NCBI RefSeq assembly: GCF_009768885.1
Contig: NZ_WSQA01000006.1
Span: 62,001-126,000 of the forward strand
Reading direction: 5' to 3'
Source: Sphingobacterium humi
GTDB lineage: Bacteria; Bacteroidota; Bacteroidia; Sphingobacteriales; Sphingobacteriaceae
Length of the DNA: 64,000 nt
In this document: positions 56,286-64,000 of the stretch, in pieces
Layout of the letters: each line of letters begins with the position of its first letter
Position numbering within the stretch: the stretch's first letter is position 1
Position numbers and translations under genes: made by a program
The notes under the pieces: generated by a model
What the model was told of the DNA's origin: nothing
The model's database searches: none
Seen by the model: only the letters and a program-made list of their open reading frames with translations

Positions 56286-57596
56286 TTATAATCCGGTGGC
56301 TACTGTATTATTTCCGCGCTCGGCAATTAAGGCTTCCCGGATCGCCAAGCTGTTGAACAAGGCAATAGGATCTAATGCCGCGCCATCGCGAAGGCGAGCT
56401 TCTGCAACAATAGCACGTACATCCGTACGGAATGCATCTTGTAAAATCTGTTGTGCTGCTACAATATTATTCTGACTTTGCGCTTCTTTCAAGGCCTTAC
56501 GATCTACCAATAAAGCTTGGGCATAGGCAATCATGATGGCTTCTACCGATTGCAATAAATCTACCAATGGGTCTTTTAAATTATGCGAAGCATCAATCAT
56601 CCAGCCTAATCCGGTAGCATGATCCATTCCACGAGCATCCATACCTTCTACCAATTCATTAAAAATTAAAAATAATTGGTAGGGTTTAATAGCTCCTGCC
56701 GTTAAATCATCGTCAGCATATTTACTATCGTTAAAATGGAAACCTCCTAATTTACCTTCCATCAACAATAAAGAAACAATCTGTTCGATATTCGCATTTG
56801 GTAGATGGTGTCCTAGATCGACGAGGGTATAAGCCTTATCGCCTAATTTGGAAGCTAAGAGCAGCGATTGTCCCCAATCGCCAATGGTCATGGAATAGAA
56901 GAAAGGTTCGAAGGCTTTATATTCTACAAACAGCTTCCAATCTTCCGGTAGATGCTTGTAAATTTCCTTTAAACTTTCCAATGTATTTTGGAAAGCCTCC
57001 CGGAAATTGAGCTGCCCCGGAAAGGAAGAACCATCTGCCAACCATACCGTCAAGGCTTTCGAGCCTAAGGCAATACCATGGTTTATTACATCGATATTAT
57101 GCTGTACCGCTTGCTGACGAACCTTCGGATCTACATGATGTAGGGATCCGAACTTATAGCTATGCTCCTGCTCGGCCTGATCTTGAAAGGTATTGGAGTT
57201 TACCGCATCAAATTGCAGATCATAAGAAGCGGCTAAGGCTTTTATTTTTTCGGCATCTTTAGGAATATCCCAAGGAATATGCAAAGAAATGGCGCCGCTA
57301 GAGCGGTTTAAGGCATGCAATAAGCCTACATCTTCAATCTTTTGCTCTAAGTTTCCTGGTTCTCCTTTGCCGGAAAAACGGCCAAAGCGAGTGCCCCCAG
57401 TTCCTAAAGCCCAGCTTGGGATTGCAATTTGAAAGGCTTGCAGCTTTTTCAATATTTCCTCAACCTGAGGCACATCCGCCGCTATATAATCAAAAGCACG
57501 CTGATGTTTTGCAGCAAGTTGCTTATTATGTTGTTCAATTTGTTCTTTCTCTAATCTCATCGGTTCCGCGTTATAAAAAATGGAGGGGTATAGCAC
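56286..57596 (-). CDS. rhaI: L-rhamnose isomerase, RhaI type
   Basis: This 436-residue TIM-barrel isomerase belongs to the RhaI group typified by Pseudomonas stutzeri, not the E. coli RhaA group. Signatures include IPSWALGTGGTRFGRFSGKGEPG near residues 58-80, WLADGSSFPGQLNF near residue 189, LVDLGHHLPNANIEQIVSLLL near residue 264 and LGGFHFNDSKYADDDLTAGAI near residue 287, which carry the metal-binding His, Asp and Glu. It converts L-rhamnose to L-rhamnulose in the cytoplasm. Gaps are 25 bases to rhaEW upstream and 2 bases to rhaB downstream. Confidence 0.92.
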   Translation of the reverse strand: MLYPSIFYNAEPMRLEKEQIEQHNKQLAAKHQRAFDYIAADVPQVEEILKKLQAFQIAIPSWALGTGGTRFGRFSGKGEPGNLEQKIEDVGLLHALNRSSGAISLHIPWDIPKDAEKIKALAASYDLQFDAVNSNTFQDQAEQEHSYKFGSLHHVDPKVRQQAVQHNIDVINHGIALGSKALTVWLADGSSFPGQLNFREAFQNTLESLKEIYKHLPEDWKLFVEYKAFEPFFYSMTIGDWGQSLLLASKLGDKAYTLVDLGHHLPNANIEQIVSLLLMEGKLGGFHFNDSKYADDDLTAGAIKPYQLFLIFNELVEGMDARGMDHATGLGWMIDASHNLKDPLVDLLQSVEAIMIAYAQALLVDRKALKEAQSQNNIVAAQQILQDAFRTDVRAIVAEARLRDGAALDPIALFNSLAIREALIAERGNNTVATGL

Positions 57597-57621
57597 AGGC
57601 CATACCCCATAAAAATAGGAT

Positions 57622-59730
57622 TTATCTTACAAATGCTACGGCAACACCGCCGTCAACATTTAATACATTTCCTGTAGATTTATTCAACAATCCACCAACG
57701 AAAGCATAACAGGCGTTAGCAATATCGTCAGGTACGATAATTTCATTCAATAAGGTGCGTTTTGCATAGAATGCCGGCAACTCTTCTACGGTAATTCCAT
57801 AGGCTTTCGCACGGCCTTCGGCCCATCCGCCAGCCCAGATATTACTGTCGGAGATGACCGCATCCGGATTCACGACATTCACACGGATCTTCGCTGCGCC
57901 TAGTTCGGCTGCATTTAATCGGCTAAGGTGCAATTGTGCAGCCTTTGCACTGCCGTAGCCCGCATTATTTGGACCACTGACTAAGGCATTCTTGCTCACT
58001 ATATTCAATACATCCCCACCGATTGCTTGTGCCTTCATCACTTTTACGGCCGCTTGGGTCACGAAGAACTGGCCTTTCACCAACACATCGTATAACAAGT
58101 CCATGTCTTTTTCGGAATGGTCTTCGATAGATTTTGAGATCGATAATCCGGCATTATTCACCACGATATCGATTCCCCCGAAGCTAAGGCTCGCCTTCTC
58201 AAAGGCTTGTTGAATTTGTTCTTCATTCGTAACGTCCAGACTTGCTGATACAACATTGTCTTTCCCGAATAATCCTACAAACTCTTCTTCAGCTCCCGCT
58301 AAACGCTCGGCGTTCATGTCATTCAATACCACAACGGCACCTTCCGCAGCGAACTTTTTAGCAATTGCTTTCCCGATACCACCGGCACTGCCTGTTACTA
58401 AGGCTATCTTTCCTGATAGGGCCTTAGGCTTCGGCATGCGCTGTAATTTAGCTTCCTCCAATAACCAATACTCGATATTAAAGGCTTCCTGACGTGGTAA
58501 AGAGGTATACTCACTAACAGCCTCCGAACCTTTCATCACATTGATGGCATTGGTATAGAATTCCGCAGCAACACGTGCAGTTTGCTTATCCTTTGCAAAA
58601 GCAAACATACCTACCCCCGGGTAGATAATAATCACGGGGTTTTTATCGCGAATAGCCGGACTGTTTGGGTGTTTACAGGTTTCATAATATTCCGTATACA
58701 TGGCTCTGTAATCTTCAAACAATGGCTGAATCTTTTCTTTTATTGCTTCCAGGTTACTTAAATCTTCGTTTTTATCGAGGTTTAAGATTAAAGGTTGGAT
58801 TTTCGTACGCAGGAAGTGATCGGGACAACTGGTACCTAGGGGTGCCAGCTTCTCTAAATCGTTGGAGTTGATGTATTCCAATACCCGCGGATCATCAGTA
58901 AAATGGCCGATCATCGGTCTTTCGCTGGAGCAAAATCCACGTAAAACAGGGGCTATTTTAGCTGCTTGCGCTGTTCTATCATTCGCTTGCAGACTTTCCA
59001 CTTTAGCACCTCCAAATACAGGGCGTGCTTTTCCGTAATTCTCTTCCAAGTAAGTTGCACAGGCTTCAATAACATCCAATGAGTTAACATAACATTCATA
59101 GGCGGTATCTCCCCAAGTAAATAAACCATGGGACCCTAGCATAATACCACGGATACCTGGGTTTTGTTCCAAGCATTCGCGCAATTGCAAGCCTAGGTCA
59201 AAGCCTGGTTTTTGCCAGTCTACCCAACCGATGCTTCCATTGAACAGCTCTTGGGTAATTTTCTTACCATCCTTGGCAGCAGCAATCGCAATAGCGGCAT
59301 CCGGATGCAAGTGATCAATATGCTTAAAAGGAAGGAAGCCATGCAATGGTGTATCGATTGAAGGAGCCTTAGAACTCAGGTCGAAGATACAATGGTTAAA
59401 GAGTTCGACCATTTCATCCTCGTGTTCAATGCCACGGTACACCTTTTCCAAGTTGCGCAAGCGGTTTACATATAAGGCCGCTAAGCCCGACTTCTTCAAG
59501 GTTCCGATATCACCACCGGAGCCCTTAATCCACATCACTTCCACCTCTTCGCCAGTCAAGGGATCCTTATCGATCACTTTGCAAGACGTATTTCCACCGC
59601 CATAGTTGGTAATCCTTAGGTCAGACCCTAAAAGGTTTGAGCGGTACAACAACAAGGCAACTTCATCTCCTTCGAGCGATTTCGCCTGTTCCTCATTCCA
59701 TAAATAATTGACGTGTTTGTATGTTTTCAC
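57622..59730 (-). CDS. rhaEW: Bifunctional rhamnulose-1-phosphate aldolase / L-lactaldehyde dehydrogenase
   Basis: This 702-residue fusion has two parts. Residues ~1-420 are a class II aldolase: GGGNTSCK near 44, the metal-binding KHIDHLHPD (His137, 140, 142) and GSHGLFTWGDT with His201. Residues ~438-700 are a short-chain dehydrogenase: TGSAGGIG at 446-453, NNAG at 525-528 and Tyr592-xxx-Lys596. The aldolase splits rhamnulose-1-phosphate to DHAP and L-lactaldehyde, and the dehydrogenase would oxidise lactaldehyde to lactate, so the two last steps sit on one chain. It lies 24 bases downstream of rhaT. Confidence 0.9.
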   Translation of the reverse strand: MKTYKHVNYLWNEEQAKSLEGDEVALLLYRSNLLGSDLRITNYGGGNTSCKVIDKDPLTGEEVEVMWIKGSGGDIGTLKKSGLAALYVNRLRNLEKVYRGIEHEDEMVELFNHCIFDLSSKAPSIDTPLHGFLPFKHIDHLHPDAAIAIAAAKDGKKITQELFNGSIGWVDWQKPGFDLGLQLRECLEQNPGIRGIMLGSHGLFTWGDTAYECYVNSLDVIEACATYLEENYGKARPVFGGAKVESLQANDRTAQAAKIAPVLRGFCSSERPMIGHFTDDPRVLEYINSNDLEKLAPLGTSCPDHFLRTKIQPLILNLDKNEDLSNLEAIKEKIQPLFEDYRAMYTEYYETCKHPNSPAIRDKNPVIIIYPGVGMFAFAKDKQTARVAAEFYTNAINVMKGSEAVSEYTSLPRQEAFNIEYWLLEEAKLQRMPKPKALSGKIALVTGSAGGIGKAIAKKFAAEGAVVVLNDMNAERLAGAEEEFVGLFGKDNVVSASLDVTNEEQIQQAFEKASLSFGGIDIVVNNAGLSISKSIEDHSEKDMDLLYDVLVKGQFFVTQAAVKVMKAQAIGGDVLNIVSKNALVSGPNNAGYGSAKAAQLHLSRLNAAELGAAKIRVNVVNPDAVISDSNIWAGGWAEGRAKAYGITVEELPAFYAKRTLLNEIIVPDDIANACYAFVGGLLNKSTGNVLNVDGGVAVAFVR

Positions 59731-59754
59731 TTTTCCTTAATTTTTAAACATGAA

Positions 59755-60828
59755 TTATTCTAACGTTTTTGCAAAACCCACGATGCAAATCGATAAAATG
59801 ATAGTTACAATTCCAGCAATAATGGCCGTATAAGTGGGTTTACTTACGCCCTTCCATTCTTTCAAAATCACGCCCCAAGCATTGGATATCAAGATGATAA
59901 AGGCCATGTGTAAGATCCAGGAACTCGCCCCGTTCCCTAATCTACTTTCGCCCATACCATAGAAGAAAAACTGTAGGTACCACGTCGTGCCAGCAATCGC
60001 GCAGAGCAACAGGTTTTTCCCAAGCGGTGCAGATGATTTTGCGTAATCTTTATATGTTTTGTTTTTTAATAGCAAGTAGGCACACCAAATGAAGTTGGTG
60101 CAGAAGCCACCCCAGAGGATAACTATGTAGGTGACATTATTTTGGTAAAGGAACTCCCCTTGTCCGGGGTTTGCTGCCTTCCAAAGGTTGTTGGCCACAT
60201 CGGCCATGGGTTTGCCGGCTTCAATACCAAAATTGAAACAGGCGCTTAATATTCCTGAAACGATAGCTACTACGATACCGAGTCCAAACTTATACTCAGC
60301 TTTCGCTTCCTCGCCCAGGGTACCAAGGCCCTTCTCTTTTAACATGCCTGCTTTCGCACAGAGGTAAATCCCGATAACACAAACCAGCAGACCTATCATA
60401 ACGCAGATTCCTGCATTGGTGGTAAAGAAATAGTCTATTCCATGTTTTCCCTCGGCTTTATTGAAGAAGTAATAGATGGCTGGCATCAGGGCGCCAAAAA
60501 CCATACTGAGGCCAAGAATAATACTACTTCCCAAAGATACGCCTAGATAACGAACGCCAAGGCCGTAGGTTAATCCGCCGATACCCCATAACACCCCGAA
60601 TAGAAAAGTATAGCCAAGTATGCTTGCGCTGCTTTCCTGGATGATGTCCATAAAGTTAGGAATGGTTAACCAGGCCGCGATGGGCGGTACGATGATCCAA
60701 GAGAACAGTCCGCCTAGAATCCACATGGATTCCCAGGACCAGCTTTTCACTTTCTTGTAGGGCACATAAAAACTCCCCGATGCAAATCCCCCAATAAAAT
60801 GAAATATAACACCTGCTAATGCATTCAT
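59755..60828 (-). CDS. rhaT: L-rhamnose/H+ symporter RhaT
   Basis: This 357-residue protein has about ten membrane spans. It matches RhaT throughout: GGFASGSFYVPYKKVKSWSWESMWILGGLFSWIIVPPIAAWLT at the N-terminus, GVLWGIGGLTYGLGVRYLGVSLGSSIILGL near residue 85 and WYLQFFFYGMGESRLGNGASSWILHMAFIILISNAWG near residue 286. It imports free L-rhamnose across the inner membrane with protons. It is first in the rhaT-rhaEW-rhaI-rhaB unit. The 187-base gap before it holds the terminator of the preceding operon but not the CATCCTG repeat found at the susC promoters. Confidence 0.94.
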   Translation of the reverse strand: MNALAGVIFHFIGGFASGSFYVPYKKVKSWSWESMWILGGLFSWIIVPPIAAWLTIPNFMDIIQESSASILGYTFLFGVLWGIGGLTYGLGVRYLGVSLGSSIILGLSMVFGALMPAIYYFFNKAEGKHGIDYFFTTNAGICVMIGLLVCVIGIYLCAKAGMLKEKGLGTLGEEAKAEYKFGLGIVVAIVSGILSACFNFGIEAGKPMADVANNLWKAANPGQGEFLYQNNVTYIVILWGGFCTNFIWCAYLLLKNKTYKDYAKSSAPLGKNLLLCAIAGTTWYLQFFFYGMGESRLGNGASSWILHMAFIILISNAWGVILKEWKGVSKPTYTAIIAGIVTIILSICIVGFAKTLE

Positions 60829-60939
60829 ATCCTATTCTTTATTTTCTTTAATCGTATTTAGGTTTCTAATTACATCGAAGATATTTTAAATAATAGGGAT
60901 AACTGTTATGTACTGTCATGCTGTAGGCCTGGCAGGCAC

Positions 60940-60971
60940 AAAAAAATAGCCGAACATTTCTGCTCGGCTAT
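60940..60971 (-). terminator. Rho-independent terminator after the CoA-transferase operon
   Basis: Reading the minus strand, an 8-bp perfect stem ATAGCCGA/TCGGCTAT with a 10-base loop is followed by a T-run of six. It lies 45 bases past the stop of the CoA-transferase beta subunit. Flanking CTGTAGG/CCTACAG arms could extend the structure. Confidence 0.88.
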
Positions 60972-61015
60972 CCCCTACAGGTTTGCCCTGCAATATAGAT
61001 TAGTTTGGTGTTTGG

Positions 61016-61645
61016 CTATACAATAAGTTTTCCCGCTGTGGCCTGACGTACCATATCTAAGGATACTCCATCATGGAGCTCCACGACTTTGAAGCCACCT
61101 TCGGGTACCACATCAAAAACACCCAGTTCTGTTACTATTTTCTTTACACATCGCACTCCTGTTAATGGCAGGCTGCAGGACGGCAATAATTTGGATTCCC
61201 CATGCTTGTTTACATGTTGCATGGCGACAATAATATTCTCCGCACTGGCCACCAAGTCCATGGCGCCCCCCATGCCTTTCACCATTTTCCCGGGGATCTT
61301 CCAGTTTGCAATATCTCCGTTCTCTGACACCTCCATGGCGCCCAGAATGGTGAGGTCTATTTTTCTGGAGCGAATCATCCCGAAGCTCATGGCCGAGTCA
61401 AAGATCGCGGAGCCCGGAAGGGTGGTAATGGTTTGCTTGCCGGCGTTAATATAATCGGCATCCTCCTCCCCTTCGTAAGGGAAAGGGCCCATGCCCAATA
61501 AGCCATTTTCACTTTGAAGTACCACCTGCATACCATCGGGAATATAATTGGCCACCAGGGTCGGGATACCAATTCCTAAGTTTACATAATAGCCATCTTT
61601 AATTTCTTGGGCTATTCTTTTTGCTATTCCAAATTTATCCAACAT
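61016..61645 (-). CDS. scoB: 3-oxoacid CoA-transferase subunit B
   Basis: This 209-residue beta subunit has VNLGIGIPTLVANYIPDG near residue 21 and the catalytic Glu in QSENGLLGMGPFP near residue 47, followed by GSAIFDSAMSFGMIRSRKIDLTILGAMEVSENGDIANW. It pairs with the alpha subunit encoded at 62820-63542 to move CoA between succinyl-CoA and acetoacetate or a related 3-oxoacid. Unusually, the thiolase gene lies between the two subunit genes; it ends 3 bases before this start. A terminator follows. Confidence 0.92.
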   Translation of the reverse strand: MLDKFGIAKRIAQEIKDGYYVNLGIGIPTLVANYIPDGMQVVLQSENGLLGMGPFPYEGEEDADYINAGKQTITTLPGSAIFDSAMSFGMIRSRKIDLTILGAMEVSENGDIANWKIPGKMVKGMGGAMDLVASAENIIVAMQHVNKHGESKLLPSCSLPLTGVRCVKKIVTELGVFDVVPEGGFKVVELHDGVSLDMVRQATAGKLIV

Positions 61646-61648
61646 GAC

Positions 61649-62827
61649 TTATACCTTTTTAATAATCATTGCACTGGCTCCGCCACCACCATTACAGATA
61701 GCAGCCAGGCCGATGCTTCCATTCTCTTGATGCAGCACTGAGTTTAACGTGACGATAATGCGTGCACCGGAACATCCCAGTGGATGTCCTAAAGCCACAG
61801 CGCCACCATACACATTCACCTTATCGGTAGATATTTCCAGGATTTGCGCATTGGCTAAGGCGACCACCGAGAAGGCTTCATTGAATTCAAAATAATCAAT
61901 ATCGTCTAGGCTTAAGCCGGCTTTCTGCAATACTTTCTGGGTAGCAATAGCAGGAGTGGTAGTAAACCAGGAAGGGTCTTGTTCCGCATCTGCATAGGCC
62001 AACACCTCGGCCAATGGGGTAAGATTCAAGGCTTTCATCTTTTCCTCGCTCATCAAGATAACGGCAGCAGCGCCATCCGATAGTGTCGACGCATTGGCCG
62101 CTGTAATGGTACCATCGGCTTTGAAGGCAGGCTTCAATTGGGGTAATTTATCAAAATTAACCTGTTTGAATTCCTCATCCTCGGCAACCAGCGTTGTTCC
62201 TTTGCGAGAAACCACCTCTACCGGGGCAACCTCCTGCTTAAATTTACCGGTTTCCCAGGCTATTTTACTGCGGGTATAGGATTGGATGGCATAATTATCT
62301 TGGTCGGCACGCGAGATTTCATACTTATCGGCACAAAGCTCGCCACAGTTTCCCATAGCCTGATTGGAATACACATCGGTCAACCCATCCTTTTGTAGGC
62401 CATCAATTAAGGATTGATCGCCATATTTGGCACCCCATCTTGTGGAGGCACTGTAGTAAGGCACTTGGCTCATACATTCCATTCCGCCTGCAACAACTAC
62501 ATCGGCATCACCCAACAAGATTTGCTGTACGCCCAAGCTAATGGCTTTCATGCCCGATGCACACACCTTATTAATGGTAGTTGCAGGAATATGGTCGGGT
62601 AAGCCTGCCATGCGAGCCGCCTGCCGTGCCGGCGCCTGACCTACATTCGCCTGCAACACACAGCCGAATAGCACTTCGTTAATCTGGTTTTTATCTAAGG
62701 AAATTTCATTTACAACGGCTTCAATGGCTTTTGCACCCAACTGGCTAGCTGTAAAGGAAGAAAGTGCACCAGCAAAACTACCCATAGGCGTGCGTTTTGC
62801 CGCAACGATATATACTTTTTTAGACAT
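61649..62827 (-). CDS. atoB: Acetyl-CoA C-acetyltransferase (thiolase)
   Basis: This 392-residue thiolase has the acylated Cys89 in NKVCASGMKA, the GGMECMSQVPYY segment near residue 114, NEAFSVVALA near residue 314, His in GHPLGCSGAR near residue 344 and the second Cys in CNGGGGASAM near residue 376. It makes or cleaves acetoacetyl-CoA. It starts within the last codons of the alpha subunit gene (8-base overlap) and is followed by the beta subunit, so the three are one operon for acetoacetate or short-chain 3-oxoacid use. Confidence 0.93.
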   Translation of the reverse strand: MSKKVYIVAAKRTPMGSFAGALSSFTASQLGAKAIEAVVNEISLDKNQINEVLFGCVLQANVGQAPARQAARMAGLPDHIPATTINKVCASGMKAISLGVQQILLGDADVVVAGGMECMSQVPYYSASTRWGAKYGDQSLIDGLQKDGLTDVYSNQAMGNCGELCADKYEISRADQDNYAIQSYTRSKIAWETGKFKQEVAPVEVVSRKGTTLVAEDEEFKQVNFDKLPQLKPAFKADGTITAANASTLSDGAAAVILMSEEKMKALNLTPLAEVLAYADAEQDPSWFTTTPAIATQKVLQKAGLSLDDIDYFEFNEAFSVVALANAQILEISTDKVNVYGGAVALGHPLGCSGARIIVTLNSVLHQENGSIGLAAICNGGGGASAMIIKKV

Positions 62828-63542
62828 GATCTTCTTTTGTTCTTACAGTTCTTTGTTCTATTCGTTTTTCGTAGCTATCACCCTGGAATATTTTATGGAC
62901 AAATACTCCTGGTGTATGGATGAAATTAGGATCCAACTCCCCAGGTTCTACTAATTCTTCCACCTCGGCAATGGTAATTTTCCCACACATGGCAACCACA
63001 TGATTAAAATTTTCGGCTGTACCACGGTACACCAAGTTACCCGCTTTATCGCCCTTCCATGCTTTCACAAAAGCATAATCCGGCTCGAAGGCTGCTTCCA
63101 TCAGGTAGTCCTTCTCAACGCCATGAAAAGTAAAACGGCGGACTTCCTTTCCCTCGGCCACCTCGGTTCCTACGCCTGCCGGGGTAAAAATGGCCGGCAT
63201 ACCATAGCCTCCGGCCAATAGGCGCGTAGCCAGGGTTCCTTGCGGAATAAGCTCCACCTCCAATTCGCCACTCAGCATCTGTCTTTCAAACTCGGCATTT
63301 TCACCAACATAAGAGGCAATCATTTTCTTTATCTGCTTCTTCTGCAACAATAAGCCTAGGCCAAAGTCGTCAACACCGGCGTTATTACTGATACAAGTCA
63401 GGTTTTTAGTTCCCTTTTTCAACAGGGCATCGATTAAATTTTCCGGAATACCGCAAAGTCCAAAACCACCTAGAGAGATGCTCATCCCATCTTCTACTCC
63501 TTGAATGGCTTCCATGGCATTTGCTACGGTTTTATCTATCAT
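62820..63542 (-). CDS. scoA: 3-oxoacid CoA-transferase subunit A
   Basis: This 240-residue alpha subunit has GMSISLGGFGLCGIPENLIDALLKKG near residue 18 (CoA-transferase GxGxCGxPE loop), NNAGVDDFGLGLLL near residue 53 and AFVKAWKGDKAGNLVYRGTAENFN near residue 157. It is the usual length for the bacterial two-chain enzyme. First gene of the operon; its promoter should be in the 383-base gap to the right. The stop overlaps the thiolase start. Confidence 0.92.
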   Translation of the reverse strand: MIDKTVANAMEAIQGVEDGMSISLGGFGLCGIPENLIDALLKKGTKNLTCISNNAGVDDFGLGLLLQKKQIKKMIASYVGENAEFERQMLSGELEVELIPQGTLATRLLAGGYGMPAIFTPAGVGTEVAEGKEVRRFTFHGVEKDYLMEAAFEPDYAFVKAWKGDKAGNLVYRGTAENFNHVVAMCGKITIAEVEELVEPGELDPNFIHTPGVFVHKIFQGDSYEKRIEQRTVRTKEDHV

Positions 63543-63925
63543 ATGAATATTGGGTTTTCCAGCGGCAGCAGGTTCCTTCAGGCGCTAAAGGCCATGAATT
63601 TCAGCGCATGCGCTGGCTTAAGTTTATAATAGTCTAAAGATAAGAATATTTTGTGAAGCATTTATGTTTCCCTAATTTTTACAAATAAAACATTAGGCAA
63701 ACCAAATTTTTAAAAAGATGACAGCAATCAAAATGAAAATTTAATAAGTTGATGCCTTTTATTAGGCTTCTTTTTTATCCATGTACGCTGCAAATGTTAT
63801 AAATCAACAAATATTAACTTGGCTAATCAATTTTAATAGAATACATTAAATAGTTAATTTTTAATTTTTTTTAGTTTTCATAATATAATTGCTAAAATTG
63901 ACGTGTAAAGCTTAATCGAAACCCT
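63543..63925. other. Intergenic region upstream of scoA, divergent to the terminal gene
   Basis: AT-rich, without a recognised gene. Near the scoA start is a 14-base perfect palindrome, CAGCGCATGCGCTG, at 63602-63615. It must contain divergent promoters, but no clear TAnnTTTG element was found on either strand. Confidence 0.5.
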
Positions 63926-64000
63926 ATGCGTGTACTAATTTATTCCATTTTCCTTTTATGTTTGATCCCGACAGCACAGGGACAGATGTTGCAACAGAAG
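63926..64000 (+). CDS. Start of a secreted protein, cut by the right edge
   Basis: Only the first 25 codons are in the window. They begin MRVLIYSIFLLCLIPTAQG, a short basic end then a hydrophobic core and small residues, a plausible Sec signal peptide. Product unknown. It is divergent from scoA. Confidence 0.5.
   Translation, partial: MRVLIYSIFLLCLIPTAQGQMLQQK

Overview
The window looks like chromosomal DNA of a Bacteroidota bacterium, most likely family Sphingobacteriaceae (Sphingobacterium/Pedobacter-like). The support is two SusC/SusD outer-membrane uptake pairs, a perfect TAnnTTTG-type -7 promoter element, a stand-alone MnmD, a bifunctional RhaEW-type aldolase/dehydrogenase and many SPII lipoproteins. 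Genus is inference. No tRNA, rRNA, IS element, phage or CRISPR was recognised.

Layout. (1) 1-8541: a surface-polysaccharide/LPS glycosyltransferase block, with a GT9 gene cut by the left edge, three GT4 genes on +, and two related GT2 genes, a GT4-like gene and a third GT2 gene on -. (2) 8978-15139: housekeeping genes (SixA-like phosphatase, thioredoxin-domain protein, SlyD-like FKBP, MnmD, dicarboxylate symporter, GT90). (3) 15311-15509: a long imperfect inverted repeat, followed by a GntR-type sugar-sensing regulator. (4) 32242 down to 16699 on -: a run of sugar-oxidation genes (haem-c dehydrogenase lipoprotein, DUF4432, PMI-like cupin, TIM-barrel isomerase, Gfo/Idh/MocA oxidoreductase, DUF1080 lipoprotein) leading into a complete eboABCDEF cluster and a DyP peroxidase. 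(5) 49230 down to 32703: a rhamnogalacturonan-type polysaccharide utilisation operon (SusC, SusD, PhyH-like dioxygenase, TIM-barrel isomerase, GH106, two GH28 plus a shortened GH28-like protein, CocE-type hydrolase, M28 peptidase). (6) 54508-49687: a second SusC/SusD pair. (7) 60828-54922: L-rhamnose catabolism (rhaT, rhaEW, rhaI, rhaB). (8) 63542-61016: an acetoacetate CoA-transferase/thiolase operon. (9) The last 75 bases start a secreted protein cut by the right edge.

How it fits together. The outer-membrane pairs plus GH106 and GH28 enzymes would import and trim rhamnose-containing pectin fragments. RhaT/RhaI/RhaB/RhaEW would take free rhamnose to DHAP and lactate. The strongest new observation is a shared promoter architecture in front of three transcription units: both susC genes and the sugar-oxidation/ebo unit. 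Each has a direct repeat CATCCTG-N4-RTCCTG (+ strand reading) exactly 20 bases from a -7 element matching TAnnTTTG. This predicts that one regulator ties pectin uptake to the sugar-oxidation module and to the enigmatic ebo metabolite-export cluster. The rhamnose catabolic operon itself shows no such site.
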